The notes below the pieces were generated by a model. That model saw nothing but the letters and a program-made list of their open reading frames with translations. It ran no database searches and was not told the DNA's origin. From contig CANQCQ010000001.1 in assembly GCA_947589725.1 (NCBI GenBank), positions 1-26,830 on the forward strand: a stretch of 26,830 bases of DNA, read 5' to 3'. The stretch is from an uncultured Bacilli bacterium. Lineage in GTDB: Bacteria; Bacillota_I; Bacilli_A; RF39; UBA660. Positions 1 through 7,525 of the stretch are shown here, in pieces; positions within the stretch are counted from its first letter, which is position 1, and each line of letters begins with the position of its first letter. A program made the position numbers and the translations under genes.

Positions 1-2
1 TG

Positions 3-200
3 ACAAAATTTAGTGATGTCAACATAGTAGTCGTATCAAATAAAAAGACAAAAATTGAAAATTTAGTTAGAGTAAAAAAGATATTTGAAAATGCTAATTT
101 AAAAATTGATGGTGTTGTTATAAATAGGGCTCAAACATCTGAAAATAGTTATTATAGTTACTATACAAATGATTATTATTACAAAGAAAATAAAAAATAA
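3..200 (+). CDS. cpsD: CpsD/Wze-type tyrosine autokinase, C-terminal end (partial)
   Basis: The window opens inside this gene; 65 codons are visible up to the TAA at 198-200. The fragment ends like a bacterial tyrosine kinase of the CpsD/CapB/Wze family: a last ATPase strand with GVVINR, then a tail with seven tyrosines in eleven residues (YYSYYTNDYYY). In this family that tail is autophosphorylated and controls polysaccharide chain length and export together with the membrane adaptor CpsC/Wzd, which would lie upstream. The stop overlaps the next start by one base (TAATG), so the phosphatase that acts on this tail is translationally coupled. The Walker motifs are outside the window, so the assignment rests on the Tyr cluster, GVVINR and the neighbouring genes. 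Confidence 0.85.
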   Translation, partial: TKFSDVNIVVVSNKKTKIENLVRVKKIFENANLKIDGVVINRAQTSENSYYSYYTNDYYYKENKK

Positions 201-931
201 TGTTTAAAGATATACATTGTCATTTGCTTCCTGGAATTGATGATGGTTCTAAAAGTATGGAAGAAACATTAGAAATTCTAAGAAATGCAGAAAAAGAGGG
301 AGTAACTGAAATAATACTTACTCCACATTACATGGAAAATACCAAGTATAACTGTAATAACACAGATAAAAAGAAATTTTTTAGAAATTTAAAAAAAGAA
401 TTAGAAAAAGCAAATATAAATATTAAATTATATTTAGGAAATGAAGTTTATATAACAGAAAAATTTATTGAATTAATCAGAAAAAAACAAATAACAACAT
501 TGAATAATACAAAATACTTATTGTTTGAACTACCATTAAATCAAGTATACTTAAATGCTAAACAAGCTTTATATGAACTTATCAGAATTGGTTATGTACC
601 AATTTTAGCACATCCAGAAAGATATAGAGAATTTCAAAAACATCCTGATATGGCTTTAGAATATGCTAGAATGGGAGTTCTCTTACAAGGAAACTATTTA
701 AGTCTTTTTGGAAAATATGGAAGTGGAGCTAAAAAAACTTTAAAAATTCTCTTAAAAAAAGGACTTATTACTTTTTTAGGAAGTGATATGCACCATACTG
801 GAGAATATAAAATAGCTAAAGCTAGAAAAAAAATAAAGAAAATAGTGAAAAAAGACCAAATAGTAGACAATTTATTTTATAACAACTTTGATAAAGTGGT
901 TAGAGATGAAGATTTTGAAATTACTAAATAA
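200..931 (+). CDS. cpsB: CpsB/CapC-type PHP-domain protein-tyrosine phosphatase
   Basis: A 243-residue manganese-dependent phosphatase of the PHP superfamily, which in Gram-positive capsule loci removes phosphate from the tyrosine tail of the CpsD kinase. The metal-binding motifs are in place: DIHCHLLPGIDDGS at residues 4-17, LTPHY near 40, AHPERY in the middle, and GSDMHH near the C-terminus. The length matches the family (about 240-255). The ATG shares its A with the kinase stop and there is no clear Shine-Dalgarno sequence, so translation is probably coupled to the kinase. It is a soluble cytoplasmic protein and, with the kinase, forms the regulatory head of the operon. Confidence 0.95.
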   Translation: MFKDIHCHLLPGIDDGSKSMEETLEILRNAEKEGVTEIILTPHYMENTKYNCNNTDKKKFFRNLKKELEKANINIKLYLGNEVYITEKFIELIRKKQITTLNNTKYLLFELPLNQVYLNAKQALYELIRIGYVPILAHPERYREFQKHPDMALEYARMGVLLQGNYLSLFGKYGSGAKKTLKILLKKGLITFLGSDMHHTGEYKIAKARKKIKKIVKKDQIVDNLFYNNFDKVVRDEDFEITK

Positions 932-960
932 ATTGCAAAAACAAAAATAGGGGTGACGTT

Positions 961-1629
961 ATGTACGAACAAACTATAGATGAAGCAGTTCCTAAAGTAT
1001 CAATAAGAAAATCAACCTATCTAGTATTTAAAAGATTGTTTGATATTCTTATTTCTATTATAGGATTAATAATATTGATTCCAACAGCAATAATTATTAA
1101 GATAGCTTATACGTGTACTGGAGATTTTTCATCTATCATATTTATTCAAGATAGAATCGGTAAGAATGGTAAAATTTTTAAATTTTATAAATTCAGAACT
1201 ATGGTTCCTAATGCTGACGAAATATTATTTAGATCTATGGAATTTGATGAAGCATTAGCTGATGAATATAATGAAAATAAAAAATTAAAAAATGATCCAA
1301 GAGTAACAAAGATTGGTAAAATTTTAAGAAGATTATCAATTGATGAATTACCACAATTTATAAATATTTTCTTTGGTGATATGTCATTAATTGGTAATAG
1401 ACCGTATTTGCCAAGAGAAAAGCAAGATATGGGTAAATATTATGAAGATATCGTTAAGACAAAGCCTGGACTTACTGGATATTGGCAAGTTTCAGGAAGA
1501 AGTAATACAACATTTAAGAAAAGACTACAATTAGAAAGAGATTATTCTAATAACGTAGGATTAGTATTAGATGCAAAAATATTTTTTAAAACATTTATTG
1601 TAGTTATACATGGTAATGGTGCAAAATAA
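961..1629 (+). CDS. Undecaprenyl-phosphate sugar-1-phosphate transferase (short CpsE/PglC-like)
   Basis: This protein probably starts repeat-unit synthesis by moving a sugar phosphate from a nucleotide sugar to undecaprenyl phosphate at the inner face of the membrane. At 222 residues it is the short monotopic form: a single N-terminal hydrophobic segment (about residues 25-50, IISIIGLIILIPTA-like) and the catalytic bacterial sugar transferase domain, without the extra membrane region of long WbaP or CpsE proteins. Visible motifs are FKFYKFRTM, the catalytic Asp-Glu pair in SIDELPQ (D128-E129), DMSLIGNRP and KPGLTGYWQVSGR. A GGGGTGA ribosome site precedes the ATG. The sugar (Glc, Gal or an amino sugar) cannot be read from the sequence. 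Confidence 0.93.
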   Translation: MYEQTIDEAVPKVSIRKSTYLVFKRLFDILISIIGLIILIPTAIIIKIAYTCTGDFSSIIFIQDRIGKNGKIFKFYKFRTMVPNADEILFRSMEFDEALADEYNENKKLKNDPRVTKIGKILRRLSIDELPQFINIFFGDMSLIGNRPYLPREKQDMGKYYEDIVKTKPGLTGYWQVSGRSNTTFKKRLQLERDYSNNVGLVLDAKIFFKTFIVVIHGNGAK

Positions 1630-1642
1630 AAAGTTTATAGTT

Positions 1643-1669
1643 TATCTAAAAAATTGTACGTTTTAGATA
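1643..1669 (+). promoter_or_regulatory. Upstream hairpin of a tandem pair in the cpsE-GT leader
   Basis: A perfect 9-bp inverted repeat, TATCTAAAA (1643-1651) and TTTTAGATA (1661-1669), with a 9-base loop. It lies six bases ahead of a terminator-like hairpin in the only sizeable gap of the first operon segment. It has no T run of its own. It may act as a pause or protein-binding hairpin, or as an mRNA processing or stability element. A role in antitermination is an inference. Confidence 0.5.
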
Positions 1670-1674
1670 GATGT

Positions 1675-1703
1675 AAATACACATGTGCAATGTGTATTTT
1701 TTT
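1675..1703 (+). terminator. Intra-operon terminator-like hairpin (possible attenuator)
   Basis: A perfect 10-bp stem, AAATACACAT (1675-1684) and ATGTGTATTT (1690-1699), with the 5-base loop GTGCA, running into seven T residues (1697-1703). It sits between the initiating transferase and the first glycosyltransferase. The downstream genes clearly belong to the same pathway and no good promoter follows, so it is best read as a partial terminator or attenuator. The stem is AT-rich, so its strength is uncertain. Confidence 0.6.
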
Positions 1704-1722
1704 ATAAAAATGAGGTAAACTT

Positions 1723-2793
1723 ATGAAGAAAATACTATTAGTTGGAAATGATCCATCAGTAAAAGGTGGGATAACCACAGTTATTAGTCAAATATTAGAA
1801 TATGACTGGAAAAAGAAAAATATTGAATTAAAATTTATTACGACATATATTGATAAATCTAATATCCAAAAAATTCTATTCTTTGTTATAGCGTATTTGA
1901 AAATACTAATTAATTTTATTTTTTGGAGACCTGATAAAATACATATCCATATGTCTTATCAAGGAAGTTTTACAAGAGCTTCAACTATTCAAAAACTAGC
2001 TAAATTATTTAAAATTGAAGTAATAGTTCATCTTCATGGCTCAGAATTTAAGAAATGGTATGATAAGCTTAATGATAAGAAGAAGAGTAAAGTAAAGAGC
2101 TTTATTAAAAATTCAAATTATTTTGTTGTATTAGGAGAAAAATGGAATAAAATTGTTAGAGAAATTGAACCAACTGCTAATCTAATAGTAATAAATAATG
2201 CTGTAAGAATACCTAATCAAATAGCTCATTACAATTCATTTTTTAATATTCTTTTTTTAGGAGTATTAATTAAAAGAAAAGGAATAGATGATTTAATTGA
2301 TTCTGCTTCTTTATTAATTAATAAATATAATGTAAAAAATATTAAATTTTTGATTGCTGGTACAGGCAACGAGGAAGAGCAATTAAAAAAGAAAGTAATT
2401 AATCTTAAACTAGAAAAATACATTGAATTTATTGGTTGGGTTGATAATGAGAAAAAAGAAGAATTATTTAAAGAATCTCAATTATTTGTTTTACCTTCAT
2501 ATAATGAAGGACTACCAATGAGTATACTAGAAGCAATGAGTTATGGTATCCCCGTAGTAGCAACAAATGTTGGTGATATATCAACAGCTGTAATAGATAA
2601 TAAAACTGGAGAATTAATTTATTCTGGAGACGTTGAAAAGCTTGCAGAAAAAATTTATAACATGGTTAAACTAGATAAACAAAATTGGTCTTTATTCAGT
2701 AACAATTGTCTAGAGCTAATCAAGAAAAACTTTTCATCTGAAGAGTTCTATAAAAAGATAGAAATGATTTATAAAGGAGAAGAGAACTCATGA
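1723..2793 (+). CDS. GT4-family glycosyltransferase
   Basis: A 356-residue GT-B glycosyltransferase that probably adds a sugar to the lipid-linked repeat unit on the cytoplasmic face. The N-terminal half has a glycine-rich loop (GNDPSVKGGITT, residues 8-19) and a hydrophobic amphipathic stretch around 48-66 that could touch the membrane. The C-terminal half carries the GT4 signature FVLPSYNEGLPMSILEAMS, with the E-x7-E pair at E262 and E270. A GAGGT ribosome site lies 8 bases before the ATG. The end overlaps the next gene as ATGA, a sign of coupled translation. Donor and acceptor are unknown. It is the first gene after the possible attenuator. Confidence 0.92.
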   Translation: MKKILLVGNDPSVKGGITTVISQILEYDWKKKNIELKFITTYIDKSNIQKILFFVIAYLKILINFIFWRPDKIHIHMSYQGSFTRASTIQKLAKLFKIEVIVHLHGSEFKKWYDKLNDKKKSKVKSFIKNSNYFVVLGEKWNKIVREIEPTANLIVINNAVRIPNQIAHYNSFFNILFLGVLIKRKGIDDLIDSASLLINKYNVKNIKFLIAGTGNEEEQLKKKVINLKLEKYIEFIGWVDNEKKEELFKESQLFVLPSYNEGLPMSILEAMSYGIPVVATNVGDISTAVIDNKTGELIYSGDVEKLAEKIYNMVKLDKQNWSLFSNNCLELIKKNFSSEEFYKKIEMIYKGEENS

Positions 2794-3317
2794 TAAAAAA
2801 AATAGTAACAAAATTAAGAATAAAAAAATGGAAAAACAATGGATTAAAAATAGGTAAAAATTTTCAATTAGAAAGGAATTCTTTTATTGATTCATCATTT
2901 CCATGGCTAATTGAGATTGGAGATAATGTTACTATTGCACCTGATGTTTTAGTTTTAAGTCATGATGGTAGTACAAAAAATCTAACAGGTTATACTAAAA
3001 TTGGCAAGGTAAAAATTGGAGATAATGTTTTTATAGGATCAAAAAGCATTATATTACCTAACACTAAAATAGGTAAAAATTCAGTTATTGCAGCTGGCAG
3101 TATCGTAGTTGGGGATGTACCTGATAATGTAGTCGTTGGTGGTCAACCTGCCAAAGTTATTATGGATGCTAATGAATTCAAAATAAAACATGAAAATAAA
3201 ATGAAAAATGGTATTACTTATGATATTTCTTATACAAGAAGAGGTAAAGTTACTGATGTGAAGAAAGCAAAAATGATAAAAGATTTAGAAAACAATAAAA
3301 ATGGTTATATTGTATAG
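2790..3317 (+). CDS. Hexapeptide-repeat (left-handed beta-helix) acetyltransferase
   Basis: A 175-residue acyltransferase of the LbH family (WcaF/maltose acetyltransferase-like), expected to use acetyl-CoA to O-acetylate a sugar of the growing repeat unit in the cytoplasm. Isoleucine-rich hexapeptide turns run from about residue 45 to 120 (IEIGDNVTIAPDV, VKIGDNVFIGSKS, TKIGKNSVIAAGS), followed by the usual exit sequence VPDNVVVGGQPAKVI. The histidine in LVLSHDGS is a candidate active-site residue. An AAGGAG site precedes the ATG, which overlaps the previous stop (ATGA). The last 40 residues are basic and unlike the core; they may bind the membrane or a partner. Confidence 0.87.
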   Translation: MIKKIVTKLRIKKWKNNGLKIGKNFQLERNSFIDSSFPWLIEIGDNVTIAPDVLVLSHDGSTKNLTGYTKIGKVKIGDNVFIGSKSIILPNTKIGKNSVIAAGSIVVGDVPDNVVVGGQPAKVIMDANEFKIKHENKMKNGITYDISYTRRGKVTDVKKAKMIKDLENNKNGYIV

Positions 3318-3327
3318 GGGGCATTTT

Positions 3328-4395
3328 ATGAAAACTTCATTAGTTAGTATTATTGTTCCTGTATACAATGTTTCAAAATATTTAAAGCAAAATTTTGATT
3401 CATTAATAAATCAAACCTATAAAAATATAGAGATTATTTTTATAGATGATGGATCAACAGATGATTCAGGAACAATATGCGATTCATTTCAAAAACAAGA
3501 TTCAAGAATACGTGTTATTCATAAACAAAATGAAGGACTAGGATTAACACGTAATGTTGGTATTTCATCGGCTAAAGGTGAATATATAATGTTTTTAGAT
3601 GCTGACGATTTTATTGATACCAAAATGGTTGAAATCTTATTAAATAAAATTCAAGAAACTAATTCGGACGTAGTTTATTGTGGTTTTAATGAATATTACA
3701 ATGAATCAAATATTGTAAAAAGAAGTAGCTGTTTTTCTGGTAGATCATTTACAGATGATATATTTGATAACGTAATATTAGAAATGATTGGTTCACCATT
3801 TGACTCAAAAACAGATACAAGAATTTCTATGTCAAGTTGTATGGCAATATATTCATTAGACGTAATAAAGAAAAATAATATAAGCTTTTATTCAGAAAGA
3901 GAGTATATCTCAGAAGATTTAATTTTCCAAATTGCCCTTTTAAAAAAATGTAAAAAAGTAACTATTATAGAAGATAATTTATATTACTATAGATATAGTA
4001 ATGAAAATTCATTAACCCATAAATTTAATATAAACGATTTTGAAAGAAATAAAGCAGTATATTATAAAGTTAAAGAACTTTTAATTAATTCTAGTTCAAA
4101 AGAAGAAGATAAAAAGAAAATAAATAATAGTATTAATAGATTTATTTTAGCAAGACTTAGAGTATGTATTACAAAAGCCTATTCTTATTCAAAAGTAAAT
4201 AAAGATTTTGATTTCAATGATTGTGTTAAATTATATATAAATGATGACTTAATTAGAAAAATAATAAAACAATATCCAATTTTTATTAAAAATGTTCAGC
4301 AATCAATATTTAATTTTTTTATTAGAATAAAGAGTATACATATGATTAAGTTATTACTCTGGTTTAAATATAAAAATAAAGTACAAAGATTTTAG
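3328..4395 (+). CDS. GT2-family glycosyltransferase
   Basis: A 355-residue GT-A enzyme of family 2. The N-terminal catalytic domain shows SIIVPVYNVSKYL, the nucleotide-binding IDDGSTDDSG and the metal-binding FLDADD (D91-D94). A variable C-terminal part of about 150 residues ends in a hydrophobic, basic stretch that may lie on the membrane. An in-frame ATG at 3301 exists, but AGGGGG at 3316-3321 sits six bases before the ATG at 3328, and the protein from there starts just before the first strand, so 3328 is chosen. It would add one sugar to the lipid-linked repeat unit; the specificity is unknown. Confidence 0.92.
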   Translation: MKTSLVSIIVPVYNVSKYLKQNFDSLINQTYKNIEIIFIDDGSTDDSGTICDSFQKQDSRIRVIHKQNEGLGLTRNVGISSAKGEYIMFLDADDFIDTKMVEILLNKIQETNSDVVYCGFNEYYNESNIVKRSSCFSGRSFTDDIFDNVILEMIGSPFDSKTDTRISMSSCMAIYSLDVIKKNNISFYSEREYISEDLIFQIALLKKCKKVTIIEDNLYYYRYSNENSLTHKFNINDFERNKAVYYKVKELLINSSSKEEDKKKINNSINRFILARLRVCITKAYSYSKVNKDFDFNDCVKLYINDDLIRKIIKQYPIFIKNVQQSIFNFFIRIKSIHMIKLLLWFKYKNKVQRF

Positions 4396-4410
4396 GAAAA
4401 GAGGGATTGT

Positions 4411-5679
4411 ATGTATATAAAAACTAATGAGATTGGAAATAAATTAACTTTATTTGTCTTATTCTATTATATGATTTCATATGTTTTATCTTATTCTTTT
4501 GGATTTAATAAAATGATATTATATTTGGCAGATATTTTTAATATAGCGTTATTCATTATAGCTTTGCTTCATAATAGAGGAAAATCTGGATTTAAAAAAG
4601 TATATTTAATAATGATATTGTACATTTTCCTAGGAATATTTTCTAATTTAGTAAATTTTGAGAGTAAATTTTTATTAATATGGGGATTAAGAAATAGTGC
4701 GAGATTTTTTACTTTCTTTTATTGCTGTGTCACTTTTCTTACCAGAAAAGATATTGAGTTTATTTTTAAAGTAATAAAATACTTATTTTATTTATCAGTG
4801 CCACTTTGCCTATATCAGAGATTTATTGTAAAATATGGTGCCGGGGTTATTTTATCAGATCAAGTAGGTGGAATATTCTTTACTCATTCTGGTTGCAATG
4901 CTCCTCTTCATGTTATTATTTTACTTTACTCTATATATATAATATTAAAATATTTTGCAGGTAAAGTTAAATTCATGGACTTTTTAATAACTACTATTTT
5001 AAGCCTTGCAATGGCTGTTTTAGCAGAATTAAAAATATATGTAGTTGAATATGTTGTTATTGTTGTTTTAGCAGCTATATTTAGTAAAGTATCAATAAAA
5101 AGTGTAATTAAAATATTTATTCTATTAATAATGTTATCAATTTCAATAAGTTATTTTGTCTTGATAAATGGTGGTAATAATGATTATTCTAACAACTTTA
5201 CTTTGAAAGGAATACTTGATTATGCAACAAATGAAAAAGGTTATACAGGAAGTGGAGACTTAAATCGATTAACAGGAATATTAACTGTTCGTAATACTAA
5301 TTTCAAAAATGATAGCTTCAAAAGATTATTTGGAGTAGGTTTAGGAAATTCAGAATATACACTTTCTTTTCAAAGTAAATATTATCTTCAAAATAAAATA
5401 TCTAACTATTATTACTTACAAGATGTATGGATATATGTAGAAACTGGTTTTATTGGACTTCTTTTATTTCTATTAATATTTGTCAATGTTTACAAAGAAA
5501 GCAAATATATAAAAGTCTCTTTTTATAGCAACTATGGAAAAATTATAACTGCAATTTCAATCATTTTATTAATTTATAACATATCTTTTAGAATGGAATC
5601 TGCTGGCTTTTTACTATATTTAATACTTGCCATGCCATATATAATTAGAAAGGATGAATTAGATGAAGTTAATTCCTAA
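4411..5679 (+). CDS. wzy: Wzy-type polysaccharide polymerase
   Basis: A 422-residue integral membrane protein with roughly ten or eleven hydrophobic segments. It also has one larger hydrophilic loop (about residues 250-330) that contains GVGLGNSEYTL and is followed by the pattern QDVWIYVETGFIGLLLFLL. A loop of this kind before the last helices is typical of O-antigen and capsule polymerases, which join flipped repeat units on the outer face. Wzy proteins are too divergent for sequence motifs alone; topology, length, and the position beside glycosyltransferases and a flippase support the call. The ribosome site is GAGGGA. The end overlaps the next start by 17 bases. Confidence 0.82.
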   Translation: MYIKTNEIGNKLTLFVLFYYMISYVLSYSFGFNKMILYLADIFNIALFIIALLHNRGKSGFKKVYLIMILYIFLGIFSNLVNFESKFLLIWGLRNSARFFTFFYCCVTFLTRKDIEFIFKVIKYLFYLSVPLCLYQRFIVKYGAGVILSDQVGGIFFTHSGCNAPLHVIILLYSIYIILKYFAGKVKFMDFLITTILSLAMAVLAELKIYVVEYVVIVVLAAIFSKVSIKSVIKIFILLIMLSISISYFVLINGGNNDYSNNFTLKGILDYATNEKGYTGSGDLNRLTGILTVRNTNFKNDSFKRLFGVGLGNSEYTLSFQSKYYLQNKISNYYYLQDVWIYVETGFIGLLLFLLIFVNVYKESKYIKVSFYSNYGKIITAISIILLIYNISFRMESAGFLLYLILAMPYIIRKDELDEVNS

Positions 5680-6469
5680 AAAAATTCATTATTGTTGGTT
5701 TGGAGGAGCTCCAATTCCAGAAAAAGATCAAAAATGTATTGAATCATGGAAAAAGTTTTGTCCTGATTATGAAATAATAGAGTGGAATGAAAGCAATTAT
5801 GATATAAAGAAAAATAAATATATGTATGATGCCTATAAAGAAAAAAAATGGGGTTTTGAACCTGATTATGCTAGATTAGATATTATCTATAATGAAGGTG
5901 GATTTTATCTAGATACAGATGTAGAATTAGTAAAATCACTAGATGAACTTAGAAATAATGAATGCTATATGGGATTTGAATTTGATAATTATGTTAATGG
6001 TGGAATAGGTTTTGGAGCATTAAAAGGAAATCAAGATATAAAAAGATTAAGAGACATGTATAATGAATTAAGTTTTTATAAAAAAGATGGAGAACTAAAC
6101 TTAAAACCTAGTCCTCAATATTTAACAGAATTTTTACAAGAGCGTGGACTAATTCGTAATAATAAAATGCAAAAGATAGATAGCATAGTTATATATCCAC
6201 AAGAGTTTTTTGCACCTAAAAATTATGAAACAGGAGAAATAAATCTTACAAATAATACAATAAGTATCCATCAGTATAATATGTCATGGGTTGATCCTAT
6301 GAAAAAAAAGTGGCATAACAGAGAACAAAAGTTAGCTAGTAAAATAGGAATAAAATTTGCAAAACCAATTATTAAAATTTTAAGTTTTCCAGACAGAGTT
6401 TACAATAAAATCAAAACTAAAGGTTTAATTGGAACAGTAAAGTTTATTCTAAAGAAAATAAAAAAATAA
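5663..6469 (+). CDS. GT32-like capsular glycosyltransferase
   Basis: A 268-residue protein of the Gly_transf_sug (DXD) group, related to GT32 enzymes common in Gram-positive capsule loci. It opens with IPKKIHYCWFGGAPIP, has the acceptor-side segment WGFEPDYARLDIIYNEGG, and then the metal-binding YLDTDVE (D84-T-D86). SIHQYNMSWVDP near residue 205 is the usual C-terminal histidine and tryptophan motif. It is cytoplasmic, probably membrane-associated through the basic hydrophobic tail. AAAGGATG precedes the start, which lies inside the end of wzy. The sugar it transfers cannot be predicted. Confidence 0.9.
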   Translation: MKLIPKKIHYCWFGGAPIPEKDQKCIESWKKFCPDYEIIEWNESNYDIKKNKYMYDAYKEKKWGFEPDYARLDIIYNEGGFYLDTDVELVKSLDELRNNECYMGFEFDNYVNGGIGFGALKGNQDIKRLRDMYNELSFYKKDGELNLKPSPQYLTEFLQERGLIRNNKMQKIDSIVIYPQEFFAPKNYETGEINLTNNTISIHQYNMSWVDPMKKKWHNREQKLASKIGIKFAKPIIKILSFPDRVYNKIKTKGLIGTVKFILKKIKK

Positions 6470-6487
6470 ATATTGGAGATGTTTAGT

Positions 6488-7513
6488 ATGATTAATGTTG
6501 TATTAAATCAGACTTCTATTCAACCTCATACGAGTGTTATAATAGTTGGTCTTAAAAAATTACAAGAAAAAAAATTAATAAACTTATCAATAAATGATTT
6601 ACAATCAACATGTGGATCTTGTAAAAATTATGGAATTACAGTTTTAGAAATTAATGGAAAGAATGTTGTCATTGATGTAGCAGACGGATATGGTGATACA
6701 ACAGAATATAAAATTAACTTAGCTAAAAATTGTGATTATTATTTTAGAAGAAGTTTTAATAAAGAACTAAACATAAAATATTATGGTAAAGATTTGAGTA
6801 AGAAAATTTATCCTTTAGGAATGAATTATTATTGCTACTATAAAGGTGAAAAATTTGATTTTTCTAGGCAATCAACTATAAAAAAGATTATCAGACAATT
6901 TATGGGATTTAAGAGTGAAAAATGGTTCACAATTGATAAATTAGAGTATGAACCATCATTTAAACAAAATCCTAAAATTATCTTTTTTTGTAGATTATGG
7001 GAACCTCAAGAAGATGAATATAAAGAGCATTTTGAAACCATATCAAAAATGCGTATAGAGGTTATGAGAAAGCTAAAAAATAAGTATCAAAAATCCTTTG
7101 TGGGGGGGGTATTCAAAGATTCTTATTCTTTAAAAATGTGCCCCGATTTGGTAGTTTCAAAAAAATATACAAAAAGAGACGCCTACTTGAAACAATTAAA
7201 AAAAGCAGATATTTGTATCGGTTCATTAGGACTTGGCAATTCAACAGGATGGAAAACTGCAGAATATGTTATTGCGAGTAAAGCAATAGTTATGGAACAG
7301 CCAGTATATGATGTTCCTGGAAAATTTTGCGATGGAGAAAATTATTTAAGTTTCAAAACAGCTGATGAATGCTTAGAAAAAGTCGATTTTCTAATTAATA
7401 ATCCTGACAAAATAATCAAAATGGAACAAAAAAATAGAGATTATTATTTAAATTATTTATCTCCAGATGCTCAAATGAAATATGTAATTGAAACAGTTTT
7501 GAATGAAAGGTAG
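6488..7513 (+). CDS. Putative GT-B glycosyltransferase with a G8 tract
   Basis: A 341-residue protein not recognised with certainty. The second half resembles the nucleotide-sugar-binding half of GT-B glycosyltransferases: IIFFCRLWEP starts it, then a strand-helix series, KADICIGSLGLGNSTGWK, and a tail like group 1 transferases. The first half holds two close cysteines (CGSC) and GKNVVIDVADGYGDTTEY and may bind the acceptor. TTG at 6473 and ATG at 6479 are in frame upstream, but GGAG at 6475-6478 lies nine bases before the ATG at 6488, so that start is chosen. Codons 205-207 lie in a run of eight G (7102-7109). Gain of one G would stop at 7279-7281 and loss of one at 7131-7133, removing the nucleotide-binding half. 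In this copy the frame is intact. Confidence 0.75.
   Translation: MINVVLNQTSIQPHTSVIIVGLKKLQEKKLINLSINDLQSTCGSCKNYGITVLEINGKNVVIDVADGYGDTTEYKINLAKNCDYYFRRSFNKELNIKYYGKDLSKKIYPLGMNYYCYYKGEKFDFSRQSTIKKIIRQFMGFKSEKWFTIDKLEYEPSFKQNPKIIFFCRLWEPQEDEYKEHFETISKMRIEVMRKLKNKYQKSFVGGVFKDSYSLKMCPDLVVSKKYTKRDAYLKQLKKADICIGSLGLGNSTGWKTAEYVIASKAIVMEQPVYDVPGKFCDGENYLSFKTADECLEKVDFLINNPDKIIKMEQKNRDYYLNYLSPDAQMKYVIETVLNER
7102..7109 (+). repeat. Homopolymeric G8 tract inside a glycosyltransferase gene
   Basis: Eight consecutive G in the coding strand, flanked T...TA. Apart from the G9 tract 1.6 kb downstream, the longest G or C runs I noticed elsewhere are five bases. It encodes Gly-Gly plus parts of two Val codons. 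Such runs are typical sites of slipped-strand mispairing. Confidence 0.9.
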
Positions 7514-7525
7514 AAATATTTGATT

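Noticed and set aside
3301..3327. ATG at 3301 as the start of the first GT2 gene
   Set aside because: AGGGGG lies right before the ATG at 3328, and the extra nine residues precede the conserved first strand.
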